Below are positions 7,817 through 16,656 of a DNA stretch of 41,064 bases, in pieces. Every line of letters begins with the position of its first letter. Position 1 is the first letter of the stretch. The position numbers and the translations under genes were made by a program. Origin of the DNA: Methanothrix sp. (GTDB lineage Archaea; Halobacteriota; Methanosarcinia; Methanotrichales; Methanotrichaceae); assembly GCA_011620785.1 (NCBI GenBank), contig WOYM01000090.1, positions 1-41,064 on the forward strand. The letters are read 5' to 3'. The notes under the pieces are model-generated. The model made no database searches, had not been told where the DNA came from, and saw only the letters and a program-made list of their open reading frames with translations.

Positions 7817-8458
7817 ATGATAAGGATACTCGGCATTCTGGCCCTTCTGTCATTATTGGCCCTGCCTTCCGCTGCTCAGGATTATCTGGAGGGCGGATAT
7901 GTGGGAAGCTATAGCGGCGACGCTGGCAAGTACTTTACCGACCCCATATTCACGATGAAGGTCGGCAGCGGTACATCTTCGGCAGCCGGCAGCGTTCAGA
8001 CATCTAAACCAGTCTCTCTTCTGGGCTCGAGCGTCGGCAAGACCACAATGGGAAGATACAGCGTATCCAACACCCCGGTGGCAAAGACCTTCTCCAGCAC
8101 CCCTGTGACTCAGACCCCAGCCCAAGCCACAATCCCAGCTGCCAGCTTAACGAGCATATCAGGAAAGTGGGCCTTGCAGCTCTCCGAGGGACAGACCATC
8201 TCCCTGGACCTGCATCAATCCGGAAACAGGCTCTTTGGCCGGGGGAGCATCGCCTCCGGCAGCACCACCCAGGTAGCCCTGGCCAGCGGAACCGCATCAG
8301 GCAACAGCGTTACCCTGGACATCCTCCCAGAAAGTGGCGCTGAGCTTTATGCCATGTCACTTGACATCAGCCAATTGAATATGCCATCTAAGTACACTGC
8401 ATACCGCTATGGGGCTCTTGCCGGATATGGAACTGCTATCGCCAGCAAGATTGGCTAA
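7817..8458 (+). CDS. Secreted protein of unknown function
   Basis: The 213-residue protein has a clear signal peptide (residues 1-20, IRILGILALLSLLALPSAAQ), then a Ser/Thr/Gly-rich middle (about 45-115) of low complexity, then a C-terminal domain of alternating beta strands beginning near ISGKWALQLSEGQTISLDL. The latter pattern suggests a small beta-barrel or lipocalin-like domain. There is no C-terminal membrane helix or PGF-CTERM tail. It precedes uvrA by 13 bases but functional linkage is doubtful. I do not recognise a named family. Confidence 0.75.
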   Translation: MIRILGILALLSLLALPSAAQDYLEGGYVGSYSGDAGKYFTDPIFTMKVGSGTSSAAGSVQTSKPVSLLGSSVGKTTMGRYSVSNTPVAKTFSSTPVTQTPAQATIPAASLTSISGKWALQLSEGQTISLDLHQSGNRLFGRGSIASGSTTQVALASGTASGNSVTLDILPESGAELYAMSLDISQLNMPSKYTAYRYGALAGYGTAIASKIG

Positions 8459-8471
8459 AAAATAATTCATT

Positions 8472-11423
8472 ATGAAATCAATTGTAATAAAAGGTGCCCG
8501 CGAGCACAACCTGAAAAACATCGATGTCCAGCTTCCCCGTGACAGCCTGATCGTCATCACCGGCGTCTCCGGCTCGGGCAAATCCACCCTGGCCTTCGAT
8601 ACCATCTATGCCGAGGGCCAGCGCCGCTATGTGGAATCGCTCTCAGCCTACGCCCGCCAGTTCTTAGGCCAGATGGACAAGCCCGAAGTGGACTCCATCG
8701 ACGGCCTCTCCCCCGCCATTTCCATCGAACAGAAGACCACTTCTAAAAACCCACGCAGCACCGTGGGAACGGTGACCGAGATCTACGACTACCTCCGCCT
8801 GCTCTTTGCCAGAATAGGCATCCCCCACTGCCCGGAGCACGGAACCCGCATCGAGTCCCAGTCGCCTGAGAGGATCGCCGTCAGCATTCTGGAGGAGATG
8901 AAGGAGAAAGAGAAGGGGAAGGAAAAGGAGAAAGGAAAGAAGATGGGGGAGGAAGATGAGGATCGCATGATCACCATCCTCGCCCCCGTCATCCGCCAGA
9001 AGAAAGGAACCTATGGCCAGCTTCTCAAGGATTTAAACGCCGAGGGCTATGCCCGGGTGAGGCTGAACGGCCAGATCCAGAGGACAGACGAGGAGATAGA
9101 GCTCGACCGCTACAAGAAGCATGATATCGATGTGGTCATCGACCGGCTGGACCCAAGAGAAGACAAGTCCCGGCTGGTGGAGGCGATAGAAAAAGCGCTG
9201 AAAAAGACAGAGGGCCTGGTCTATGTCTCAAACGAGGAGGGGCAGGAGCGGGTCTACTCCGCCAGGATGGCCTGTCCCGTCTGCGGCCTGGTCTTCGAGG
9301 AACTGCAGCCGCGCATGTTCTCCTTCAACAGCCCCTTTGGAGCCTGCGAGTCCTGCAACGGCCTGGGTTTCAGAATGGAGTTCGATCCCGAGCTGATCAT
9401 ACCGGACAGGGATCGATGCATCGCCGACGGAGCGGTGGCCCTCTACCGTAATATCATCGATGGCTGGCGGGGCCAGCACCTGGCGGCAGTGGCCAAGCAT
9501 TTCGGCTTTGACATCTTCACCCCCATCAAGGATCTCACCCCTGAGCAGTACGATGCCCTGATGTACGGCTCGACGGATAAGATCAGGATGAATATGAGCA
9601 TGAAAAATGGGGACGTCTACTGGTCGCATAACTCCCAGTGGGAGGGGCTGATACCGCAGAGCATCCGCCTCTACGGCCAGACCGCCTCCGAGTACCGCCG
9701 GGAGGAGTTGGAGAAGTTTATGAGGGTCCTTCCCTGCCCGGCCTGCGAGGGCAAAAGGCTGAAAGAGAAGGTCTTAGCGGTCAGGATCCTGGACTTATCT
9801 ATTGTTGATGTGGCCAACCTCTCGGTGAGCGAATGCAATGAGTTCTTCATGAATTTAGAGGAGAAGCTCTCGGTCAAGGAGGGAGAGATCGCTCGCCAGG
9901 TTCTGAAGGAGATCCGCTCCCGCCTGGGATTTTTAGAGCACGTGGGCCTCGGGTATCTCACCCTCTCAAGAAACGCAGGCAGCCTCTCCGGAGGGGAGGC
10001 GCAACGCATTCGTCTGGCCACCCAGATAGGCTCGAACCTTACCGGCGTCCTCTATGTCCTGGACGAGCCCTCCATAGGCCTGCACCAGAGGGACAATGCC
10101 CGGCTGATAGAGACCCTGAAAAAGCTCAGGGACCTGGGAAACACCCTGATTGTGGTAGAGCATGACGAGGATACCATCCGCAGTGCCGATCATGTGCTGG
10201 ACATCGGCCCAGGAGCAGGAATTCACGGCGGCTATGTGGTGGCCGAGGGCACTCCTGAAGAGATCGAGGCTAATCCAAAATCGCTGACCGGCCAGTATCT
10301 CTCCGGCAAAAAGAGGATCGAGGTTCCGGCAAAGAGGAGGAAGAGCAACAAGTTCATCCATCTCATGGGCTGCCGGGAGAACAACCTCAAGGATATCGAT
10401 GTCGACATTCCCCTGGGGGTTCTGACAGTTGTCACTGGCGTCTCGGGATCGGGCAAGTCCACCCTGATCTACGATACACTATACCGGGCGCTGATGAAGA
10501 GGATCTACCACTCCAGCGAGGCTCCGGGAGAGCATGATGGGATTCGCTTCGATACTGAGGTGGACAAGGTGATCGTCATCGACCAGAGCCCCATTGGCAG
10601 GACTCCCCGATCCAATCCCGCCACCTACACCAAGGTCTTCGATCCCATTCGCCAGGCATATGCCCAGACCAAGGAGGCGAGGGTTCGGGGCTACAAGAGC
10701 GGTCGCTTCTCATTCAATGTACAGGGCGGCCGGTGCGAGAGCTGCCACGGTGATGGCCTGATCAAGATCGAGATGAACTTCCTGCCCGATGTCTATATCG
10801 AGTGCGAAGAATGTAAAGGGAGCCGCTACAACCAGGAGACCCTGGAGGTCAAGTACAAGGGAAAGTCCATTGCTGAAGCCCTGGATATGACGGTGGAGGA
10901 AGCAAGGGAGCACTTCGAGAACATTCCGGCCATAAGAAGCAAGCTGGACACCCTTCTGGGTGTGGGGCTGGGCTACATCAAGCTGGGCCAGAGCTCGACC
11001 ACCCTCTCAGGCGGCGAGGCTCAGAGGATCAAGCTCACGCGGGAGCTGGCCAAAAAGGGAACGGGCAGGACGATCTACCTTTTAGACGAGCCTACCACCG
11101 GACTGCACTTCGATGATGTGAAGAAATTAATCCATGTCCTGGACGACCTGGTATCCAAGGGGAACACGGTAGTGGTGATAGAGCACAATCTGGATGTGAT
11201 CAAATCCGCAGACTACCTCATAGATATGGGGCCGGAAGGAGGAAATGCTGGCGGCCAGGTTGTGGCCACCGGCACTCCGGAGCAGGTGGCTGGGGTGAAG
11301 GAGAGCCATACCGGTCGATTCCTGAGATCAAGGCTCATGCCAGAGACAGAGCCAGTCCCTGTGGCCGGTCGGGCCGGCCCCAACGGGCGGCGGAAGAAGG
11401 CGGTCTGTGCGGCGAAGGTGTGA
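8472..11423 (+). CDS. uvrA: UvrA excinuclease ATPase subunit
   Basis: DNA-damage recognition subunit of the UvrABC nucleotide excision repair system, 983 residues. It contains two ABC modules with Walker A GVSGSGKST near residues 31 and 655, signature motifs LSGGEAQRI in both halves, and zinc fingers with CPVCG/CESCNG in the first half and CESCHGDG/CEECKG in the second. YVLDEPSIGLHQRDN and YLLDEPTTGLHFDD are the Walker B regions. A Lys/Glu-rich low-complexity insert lies at about residues 138-160. The C-terminus carries a short basic extension. uvrC is found at 30154; uvrB is not in the window. Confidence 0.98.
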   Translation: MKSIVIKGAREHNLKNIDVQLPRDSLIVITGVSGSGKSTLAFDTIYAEGQRRYVESLSAYARQFLGQMDKPEVDSIDGLSPAISIEQKTTSKNPRSTVGTVTEIYDYLRLLFARIGIPHCPEHGTRIESQSPERIAVSILEEMKEKEKGKEKEKGKKMGEEDEDRMITILAPVIRQKKGTYGQLLKDLNAEGYARVRLNGQIQRTDEEIELDRYKKHDIDVVIDRLDPREDKSRLVEAIEKALKKTEGLVYVSNEEGQERVYSARMACPVCGLVFEELQPRMFSFNSPFGACESCNGLGFRMEFDPELIIPDRDRCIADGAVALYRNIIDGWRGQHLAAVAKHFGFDIFTPIKDLTPEQYDALMYGSTDKIRMNMSMKNGDVYWSHNSQWEGLIPQSIRLYGQTASEYRREELEKFMRVLPCPACEGKRLKEKVLAVRILDLSIVDVANLSVSECNEFFMNLEEKLSVKEGEIARQVLKEIRSRLGFLEHVGLGYLTLSRNAGSLSGGEAQRIRLATQIGSNLTGVLYVLDEPSIGLHQRDNARLIETLKKLRDLGNTLIVVEHDEDTIRSADHVLDIGPGAGIHGGYVVAEGTPEEIEANPKSLTGQYLSGKKRIEVPAKRRKSNKFIHLMGCRENNLKDIDVDIPLGVLTVVTGVSGSGKSTLIYDTLYRALMKRIYHSSEAPGEHDGIRFDTEVDKVIVIDQSPIGRTPRSNPATYTKVFDPIRQAYAQTKEARVRGYKSGRFSFNVQGGRCESCHGDGLIKIEMNFLPDVYIECEECKGSRYNQETLEVKYKGKSIAEALDMTVEEAREHFENIPAIRSKLDTLLGVGLGYIKLGQSSTTLSGGEAQRIKLTRELAKKGTGRTIYLLDEPTTGLHFDDVKKLIHVLDDLVSKGNTVVVIEHNLDVIKSADYLIDMGPEGGNAGGQVVATGTPEQVAGVKESHTGRFLRSRLMPETEPVPVAGRAGPNGRRKKAVCAAKV

Positions 11424-11477
11424 AGAGCTGAAGGCTCTTTATCTTTAAGATCGTATTTATAGAAGACTGCTCTGGAT

Positions 11478-11765
11478 ATGCTGAATGCTATTGAAAGCAG
11501 CTATGGCGAGATTCCTTACGTCTTTTCATTCATGAAGGATAATCCCGAGATTCTCATTTCCAAGGTGCTGTACAACAACGCCATCAAAGAGAGCTCTTCA
11601 CTGGATGAAAGGACAATTGAGCTTATTTCCATAGCGGTCTCGGTGGCCATCAGATGCAGCCATTGTATGAGGTTGCATATCCGGACAGCATCCAAGCTTG
11701 GCGTTCCGGATGATCAGATCGCTGCGGCTGTATTCCATTTGCGATTTAGCGAGCAAGAGCAGTGA
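11478..11765 (+). CDS. Carboxymuconolactone decarboxylase (AhpD-like) family protein, C-terminus probably damaged
   Basis: The 95 residues carry the AhpD-like core: RTIELISIAVSVAIRCSHCMRLHIRTASKLG, seen as the IRCSHCMRLH redox motif (CxxC with a following His). Proteins of this fold are small alkylhydroperoxidase-like or decarboxylase-like enzymes. The final helix is missing. In the next frame the sequence after about 11730 reads YSICDLASKSSELQGEVKN before a stop, which resembles a normal last helix, so a one-base frameshift near 11725-11735 is likely. A TATA-like ATTTATAG lies about 20 bases before the ATG. Confidence 0.7.
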   Translation: MLNAIESSYGEIPYVFSFMKDNPEILISKVLYNNAIKESSSLDERTIELISIAVSVAIRCSHCMRLHIRTASKLGVPDDQIAAAVFHLRFSEQEQ

Positions 11766-11874
11766 GCTTCAGGGTGAGGTCAAGAACTGAGTTGGGGCAT
11801 TGATGCCACAGATACTGGTGCTCAGATAGATAATAAAAAATCCATAAAAATTAAGTTGCATAGGAGATAATTGA

Positions 11875-12551
11875 ATGTTTACAGTTGCAGGGGAAACGGT
11901 TACCTTGATCGATATAGGCCTGTTCGCAATTTTTTTGCTTGTTCTGACCTTGCCTTTCAAGATAAAAGTAGTTGAGAAGAACCTGGAGGCTTTCCTGTTC
12001 ATCATGGGAGCGACAGCTGTTACCATTACCAGCAAATGGGGAATTGATTTAATAACTCTGGCTGCAGAAGAGCCGGTTGAAAAAGGCATAGTTCCGGCAG
12101 TACTCTTTGCCGGGCTGATATTCTTCTATGGAAAGGCCACAATAAACAAAGCGATCAGAGGGCTGACCAATTCCGTTCCATTGCCGGTTTTTGTGGCTAT
12201 GGTCATATTCGTCCTGGGAATGGCCTCAAGGAGGTATTCATCAGAGCAGCTAAGGTCTGGCTCTTTGTATCTGCACTCTTCCTGCTGGGAGCAGGTATGG
12301 AGGTGCTCATATTCAAGTATTTCACCAAGATTCCTGACTATATCCTCTTCTGGGTGAACATGGTCTCTGCCATCCTGGATAATGCAACCCTTACTGCAGC
12401 GGAGATCTCTCCGGCAATGAGCCAGAGCCAGATTAATGCCGCATTGTATGGCCTGCTCATATCCGGCGGCATGTTGATTCCAGGAAACATCCCCAATATC
12501 ATCTCCGCTTCTTTGTATATTTCATTTGGCACAACCGCAAAGGATTCTTAA
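11875..12551 (+). pseudogene. DUF1646 membrane protein with internal deletion
   Basis: The N-terminal 116 residues (from ATG 11875, with AGGAGAT at 11862-11868) are a DUF1646 transporter-like sequence ending VAMVIFVLG near 12219. A different frame from 12222 reads LKEVFIRAAKVW and continues through FWVNMVSAILDNATLTAAEI and SGGMLIPGNIPNIISA, the C-terminal half of the same family. The roughly 110-120 residues that normally lie between are absent, so this is an internal deletion that also shifts frame. The last segment stops early at KDS. Full-length members are near 350 residues; only about 225 remain. Family size and middle region are from memory. Confidence 0.8.
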
Positions 12552-12557
12552 TTGGAC

Positions 12558-12857
12558 TTAATCTGAGAATCTATGCCTTTCGATCTCCTTTGCCACCCTC
12601 ATCTCCTCCTCGGTAAGCTCCGGTTCCACCATTGAATCCACTGCCTTTCGGATCACCACCCCGACCATAATTCCCTTCAAGAATGCCTCCCGATCCTCCT
12701 CTGTGATGTTCTGAAGTATCCTATTCAGGTACCTTTTCACTGTTGTCCCAGGAATCGACCGATAAGAGTCCAGCTCATATGTGACCGCAAAAAGCTCATC
12801 CTCTGTGAATCCAAAATCCATAAGAAAGGATGAAAGATCCTCATCATTATTATTCAT
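12558..12857 (-). CDS. Hypothetical protein, acidic and helical
   Basis: The 99-residue product is rich in Asp/Glu and predicted helical, with no signal peptide, membrane segment or metal motif. It starts MNNNDEDLSSF and ends in a charged ELTEEEMRVAKEIERH helix. I do not recognise a family. It is convergent with the DUF1646 remnant and divergent from the UPF0489 gene at 13038. The coding call rests on length and composition only. Confidence 0.55.
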   Translation of the reverse strand: MNNNDEDLSSFLMDFGFTEDELFAVTYELDSYRSIPGTTVKRYLNRILQNITEEDREAFLKGIMVGVVIRKAVDSMVEPELTEEEMRVAKEIERHRFSD

Positions 12858-13026
12858 GAATTGCTGATTTTCGCTTCAACTAGATCCATTTTTCCCTTAT
12901 CGATAGAACCGTTGCTCTATTGATTCGAACTTCCTATCTTATGCTCGACACAATACAGATAACTTTATGTAGATTGGATTAATTAAAGGTTTAATCGTTA
13001 TAGTTATAGCTTAGTCGGACCTGCCT

Positions 13027-13033
13027 GGAGGTG
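13027..13033 (+). promoter_or_regulatory. Strong Shine-Dalgarno for the UPF0489 gene
   Basis: GGAGGTG lies four bases before the ATG at 13038 and is one of the clearest ribosome-binding sites in the window. A/T-rich sequence with TATA-like blocks precedes it at about 12980-13010. Confidence 0.6.
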
Positions 13034-13037
13034 CATC

Positions 13038-13838
13038 ATGCAGACAGTGATAATCGACTCTCATAATGAGGTCCTTCTCTATTGGATCAGAGAATATTGC
13101 AGGCATAAGAGGCCCTTAGTTGTGGTCCGGATTGACAGGCACCATGACATGTTCTCTGACTGCCCGCGGCTGCCGGCGAGGGAAGGAAGGAACATATTCG
13201 ACTATTTTGATAGGATGATGCCGGCGATATATAAATACGCTAAGAGAAGGCTGAACGAGGGGAACTTCACCTGCCCCGCCTTTCACTATGGAATCTTAGG
13301 ATCTCTATACCATTTTGACCCGAGAAAGGAGAAAATAGACGCCTACGGAAGGGTTTTTGGGGAGGAGTTCTTGGATGCGCCAAAAACAAGAATAAGATCC
13401 TCTTTTGCCGGTGGAAAGAAAATCGACCTCATAGAATGGGATGGTGCAAGTACTAGATTGAGAAAGCAGAATGGAAAGCTGGTTCCTGCCCAGCAGAGCA
13501 TCGGAGTTCATGCATTTGAAGTCGATCTGGAGGAAAGCAGCTTTCCGGTGGTTATCGGCTTTGACCTGGATGGCCTATGCACAACCGATGAGAGGGATTT
13601 GGCAAAAGGAGCCATAGAGAAGAGGCTTGAGAGGGTAAAAAGCCTATTGGAATGCATCTCTTCGCCAGTGCTCGCCTGCATCGCCCGTTCCCAGACACCA
13701 AGAGCATACGTCCCTCTCGATCTGGTGGACGAACTGCAGGATGCTGCACTCCGCCTCCTGGAGATGAAGTGCCAGGCTCATTATGCGCTGCCGATCGCTA
13801 CCACTGGATCCATACGTGAGGCCTTCCAGGCGGGATAG
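13038..13838 (+). CDS. UPF0489-family protein
   Basis: The 266-residue protein resembles UPF0489 (C5orf22-like) proteins, a poorly characterised group thought to be related to arginase-like metal hydrolases. Visible landmarks are VVRIDRHHDMF near residue 28, which looks like a metal-binding D-x-HxD segment, and GFDLDGLCTTDE near residue 174, a second acidic site. Cytoplasmic: no signal peptide or membrane helix. The 3' end runs 58 bases into the opposite-strand permease gene, whose own C-terminus is well conserved, so the last 20 residues are probably not functional sequence of this protein. Confidence 0.7.
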   Translation: MQTVIIDSHNEVLLYWIREYCRHKRPLVVVRIDRHHDMFSDCPRLPAREGRNIFDYFDRMMPAIYKYAKRRLNEGNFTCPAFHYGILGSLYHFDPRKEKIDAYGRVFGEEFLDAPKTRIRSSFAGGKKIDLIEWDGASTRLRKQNGKLVPAQQSIGVHAFEVDLEESSFPVVIGFDLDGLCTTDERDLAKGAIEKRLERVKSLLECISSPVLACIARSQTPRAYVPLDLVDELQDAALRLLEMKCQAHYALPIATTGSIREAFQAG

Positions 13839-14941
13839 AGCCCGGCCACGAAGTTGACCGTGAGAGCAATGCCAACCGCCCAGACGAAGAATTCCGGCTT
13901 CATGGAGATGGTCATTTTAGATATCATGTAGACCTCTGAGGGGAGCTCGATCTCATAGGACATTATCAGCTGAGCTGAGAGATAAGCGAGAATCCCGCCC
14001 ATCAGAGCAGAAGGTGGGGCCAGGATCAGGCTCTCCAGGATAAATACCTTGAGGATGGACCGGCGAGTGGCGCCCATAGCCATGAGAATGCCTATCTCCC
14101 GCGTCCGGCGGGAGACTATCATGATCATGGTATTGGCTATTCCAAAACCGGCTATGGCGAAGATCAGAAGATAAAATATCCAGGCGAAGACTTTCTGGGT
14201 CTCAATGAGATTAAGGATATCGGCATTCATGTCCTGCCAGGATTTTGAATCGTATGCCAATCGCCGGTTGAGGTCGGCAGTGATGAGTGAGACCTGATAG
14301 ATATTAGCCACCTTGGCGTCAACCTCTGAGACCACGTCCCCCATTTCTATCAAATCCTGAGCCAGCATCAGAGGAATATACATCAGGGAATCATCTGCTG
14401 CAGTGCCTGTCTCAAAAAGGCCTGCAACCTTTATTCGGACAGATATGTTTCCTCTCGTCAGGGTGAAGTCGTCCTCGAGATCGATCTTCAACTTCTCTGC
14501 CAGGCCGGTTCCAATAAAGGCAGCATACTTCCGGCGGTCTAGATCCTGAAAGTCTCCGGAGATGATGTCGCTTCTGACATCCATCATCCGGTCCTCGTCC
14601 TCTGGATTGACCCCCAGGAAGCTGATTGCTCGGACCTCGTCTTTGTATTTGGCGGCTCCCTTTCCTGCCAGCCTCGCCGAGACCGCCTCTACTCCTGGAT
14701 ATGCCCATAGAATATTAGAGACGGTTCTGTACAGATAGACATAGTTCTCATCCTCCTTTGGCTGGATGTAGATGTGAGGATTGTTCTCCACCGTCGTGGT
14801 AATGATCTCCTCTTGAAAACCACTCATGATTCCCATGAAAAGAACGATGATCGCCACCGCCAGCGTCACCGCAGCAACTGTGAACAGGGCCATCCTGGGA
14901 TTTCTCAGGATATGTCTTTGGGCGATGGAAAACTCGTACAT
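13781..14941 (-). CDS. FtsX/MacB-type ABC permease
   Basis: A 386-residue permease with the FtsX/MacB layout: one N-terminal transmembrane helix (about 18-40), a large extracytoplasmic MacB-like domain (about 45-250) and three C-terminal helices. The signature SRRTREIGILMAMGATRRSI and the closing YPAWKASRMDPVVAI are diagnostic. Such permeases are mechanotransmitters in lipoprotein export, efflux or cell-wall remodelling and need an ATPase partner, which is not adjacent. It lies 21 bases after a paralogous permease gene on the same strand, so the two are likely co-transcribed and may form a heterodimer. Confidence 0.92.
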   Translation of the reverse strand: MYEFSIAQRHILRNPRMALFTVAAVTLAVAIIVLFMGIMSGFQEEIITTTVENNPHIYIQPKEDENYVYLYRTVSNILWAYPGVEAVSARLAGKGAAKYKDEVRAISFLGVNPEDEDRMMDVRSDIISGDFQDLDRRKYAAFIGTGLAEKLKIDLEDDFTLTRGNISVRIKVAGLFETGTAADDSLMYIPLMLAQDLIEMGDVVSEVDAKVANIYQVSLITADLNRRLAYDSKSWQDMNADILNLIETQKVFAWIFYLLIFAIAGFGIANTMIMIVSRRTREIGILMAMGATRRSILKVFILESLILAPPSALMGGILAYLSAQLIMSYEIELPSEVYMISKMTISMKPEFFVWAVGIALTVNFVAGLYPAWKASRMDPVVAIGSA

Positions 14942-14962
14942 CTTTTTTCCTTCAATATCTCT

Positions 14963-16147
14963 TCATGCGTTTATGGCCTGGGTGGGATCAAGCCTCGATG
15001 CTTTGTAAGCGGGATAGGAGCCTGCGATGATGCTCAATGCAATTGCAGCGATTATTATCACCAGGAAGCTTTCCAGGCTGATCACCACCGGCAAGGTGAC
15101 CTTCTGACCGCCGGGGGCTTCCATTGAGAACTCCAGATTACCGAGATAAAGGGAAAGGGCCAGGCCCAGGACTGCACCCACCGCTCCGCCCATCAGCCCC
15201 ATCAGTCCGCTCTCGATCAGGAATATATTCATTATGCTCTGCCTTTTCGCGCCCATGGCCATCAACATGCCGATCTCGCTGGTCTTCTCGTTGACCAGCA
15301 GGTACATGACGCTTCCCACTCCAAAGGAGGCGATGATCAGGATCAATAGCATTATCAGATTGTTCGCGAAGGTTTCTATGGCCAGGGTCTCGAGGATCTC
15401 CGGGTAGAGCTTCTGCCAGCTATCCGCCTTGTATCCGTAATCCTGCAGAGATCTGGCAGCGGCATCGGCCTGGTAGATATCCTCAAGCCTTATATCAACA
15501 TTAGATGCCACATCCCCTTCATTCAGAAAGCTCCTGGCGGTGTCCAGGGAGACGATGGCCAGGTCTTCTGGCCAGCCGACGGGCGGATCTAAGATGCCTG
15601 AAACCATCAGGCTGGTGCCCCTGGCATCGGGAAAGCTGGCATAGATGGTCTGGCCCATCTTGACCTTCAGCCGTTCAGAGAGCTTCTTGCCTAAGATCAC
15701 CTTTTTGCCGCTCTGGACGGAGATAAGGTCTCCCCGGATCATATATTCTTCAAGGTGATAGATACGTTCAAAGTCCTCCGGATCAACCCCTGACATGGCT
15801 ACATTCTCCACATTTTCCTTATATGTGAATGTAGCACTGGTGCCCAGGCTGGCGGATACAGCCACCACCCCTGGGATGTCCCAAATGCGATCAGAGAGGC
15901 TGTGATAGAGGTAGATGTAATCGTCGCCTTCTTTGGGGGTGACGGTGACATGAGGAAGGTCCTCGATGATCACATCGAAGAGCATATCCCTAAAGCCGTC
16001 CATCATGAATATGGAGACGAGAGCGATGGATACTGCCAGGGCTATGGCTGCTACAGAGAAGAGGGTTCCTCTCTTTCGATAGATGATATGCCTCATGGCG
16101 ACGGTCAGCTCAAAGGCGGAAACGATACTGCTGGGCAGGTCGGGCAC
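14963..16147 (-). CDS. FtsX/MacB-type ABC permease (paralogue)
   Basis: A 394-residue paralogue of the next gene with the same order of domains: N-terminal helix, extracytoplasmic MacB-like domain, and three C-terminal helices with EKTSEIGMLMAMGAKRQSIM and a YPAYKASRLDPTQAI ending. The start is GTG at 16147; an in-frame later start cannot be excluded but the region from AFELTVAMRHII is conserved with the paralogue. It heads a two-gene minus-strand unit. The missing ATPase must be supplied from elsewhere. Divergent from the HD remnant at 16257. Confidence 0.92.
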   Translation of the reverse strand: MPDLPSSIVSAFELTVAMRHIIYRKRGTLFSVAAIALAVSIALVSIFMMDGFRDMLFDVIIEDLPHVTVTPKEGDDYIYLYHSLSDRIWDIPGVVAVSASLGTSATFTYKENVENVAMSGVDPEDFERIYHLEEYMIRGDLISVQSGKKVILGKKLSERLKVKMGQTIYASFPDARGTSLMVSGILDPPVGWPEDLAIVSLDTARSFLNEGDVASNVDIRLEDIYQADAAARSLQDYGYKADSWQKLYPEILETLAIETFANNLIMLLILIIASFGVGSVMYLLVNEKTSEIGMLMAMGAKRQSIMNIFLIESGLMGLMGGAVGAVLGLALSLYLGNLEFSMEAPGGQKVTLPVVISLESFLVIIIAAIALSIIAGSYPAYKASRLDPTQAINA

Positions 16148-16212
16148 CTCTTTTTTCCCACTATGATGTTTTCTCTTATCAAGTTGCTGGGCTGAGCTTC
16201 TATTCGATGAAG

Positions 16213-16234
16213 ATCTATCGATAGATTATTTAAG
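16213..16234 (+). promoter_or_regulatory. 14-bp palindrome followed by a TATA box
   Basis: ATCTATCGATAGAT (16213-16226) is a perfect 14-bp palindrome abutting TTATTTAA (16226-16233). The TATA-like box is about 27 bases before the ATG at 16257, so the downstream transcript would be nearly leaderless. The palindrome lies between divergent genes and would be a natural operator. Confidence 0.45.
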
Positions 16235-16256
16235 GCTGGAGAGCAGCCCGAGATCG

Positions 16257-16618
16257 ATGAGCTTTGAGGATGAAATCTTCACCCAATCACTGCTGGAAGA
16301 TGTCGAGAGGCTGTATAAGGATACGGACCCTGCGCACGACTTTTCTCATATCTTAAGGGTTTATCATAATGCCAAAGTGATCGGCCAGGCCGAGGGAGCG
16401 GACATGCCTGTTCTTCTCCTGGCAGCTCTGCTGCATGATGCTAAAGAGGGATCCAAGCATTCTCTTAATGGAATCTGGACCATTTTTACAAAAAGCTCCT
16501 CAGGCAGGAATCCCGAATGCATACCAGGAGAGGAAAAGAGATGGCAAGCAGGAGAAATGAGGTGCTGAGAAGATATCTGAAGGATCTGGAGGAGGAGATC
16601 GAGGAGCATCTACATTAA
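16257..16618 (+). pseudogene. HD-domain phosphohydrolase with internal deletion
   Basis: The frame from ATG 16257 gives the N-terminus of an HD hydrolase: DPAHDFSHILRVYHNAKVIG and LLLAALLHDAKEG, containing the metal-binding His and the HD pair. It then drifts. A second frame entering near 16474 reads LDHFYKKLLRQESRMHTRRG and ends in EEEIEEHLH before TAA at 16616, matching the C-terminal helices of the same family. The middle of the domain is missing and the two parts are out of frame. Intact relatives are about 200 residues; roughly 120 remain. I infer a non-functional remnant. Confidence 0.75.
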
Positions 16619-16656
16619 AGCGGTTTTGCGTGCAGCAAAGCTGATAATGTCCATCT

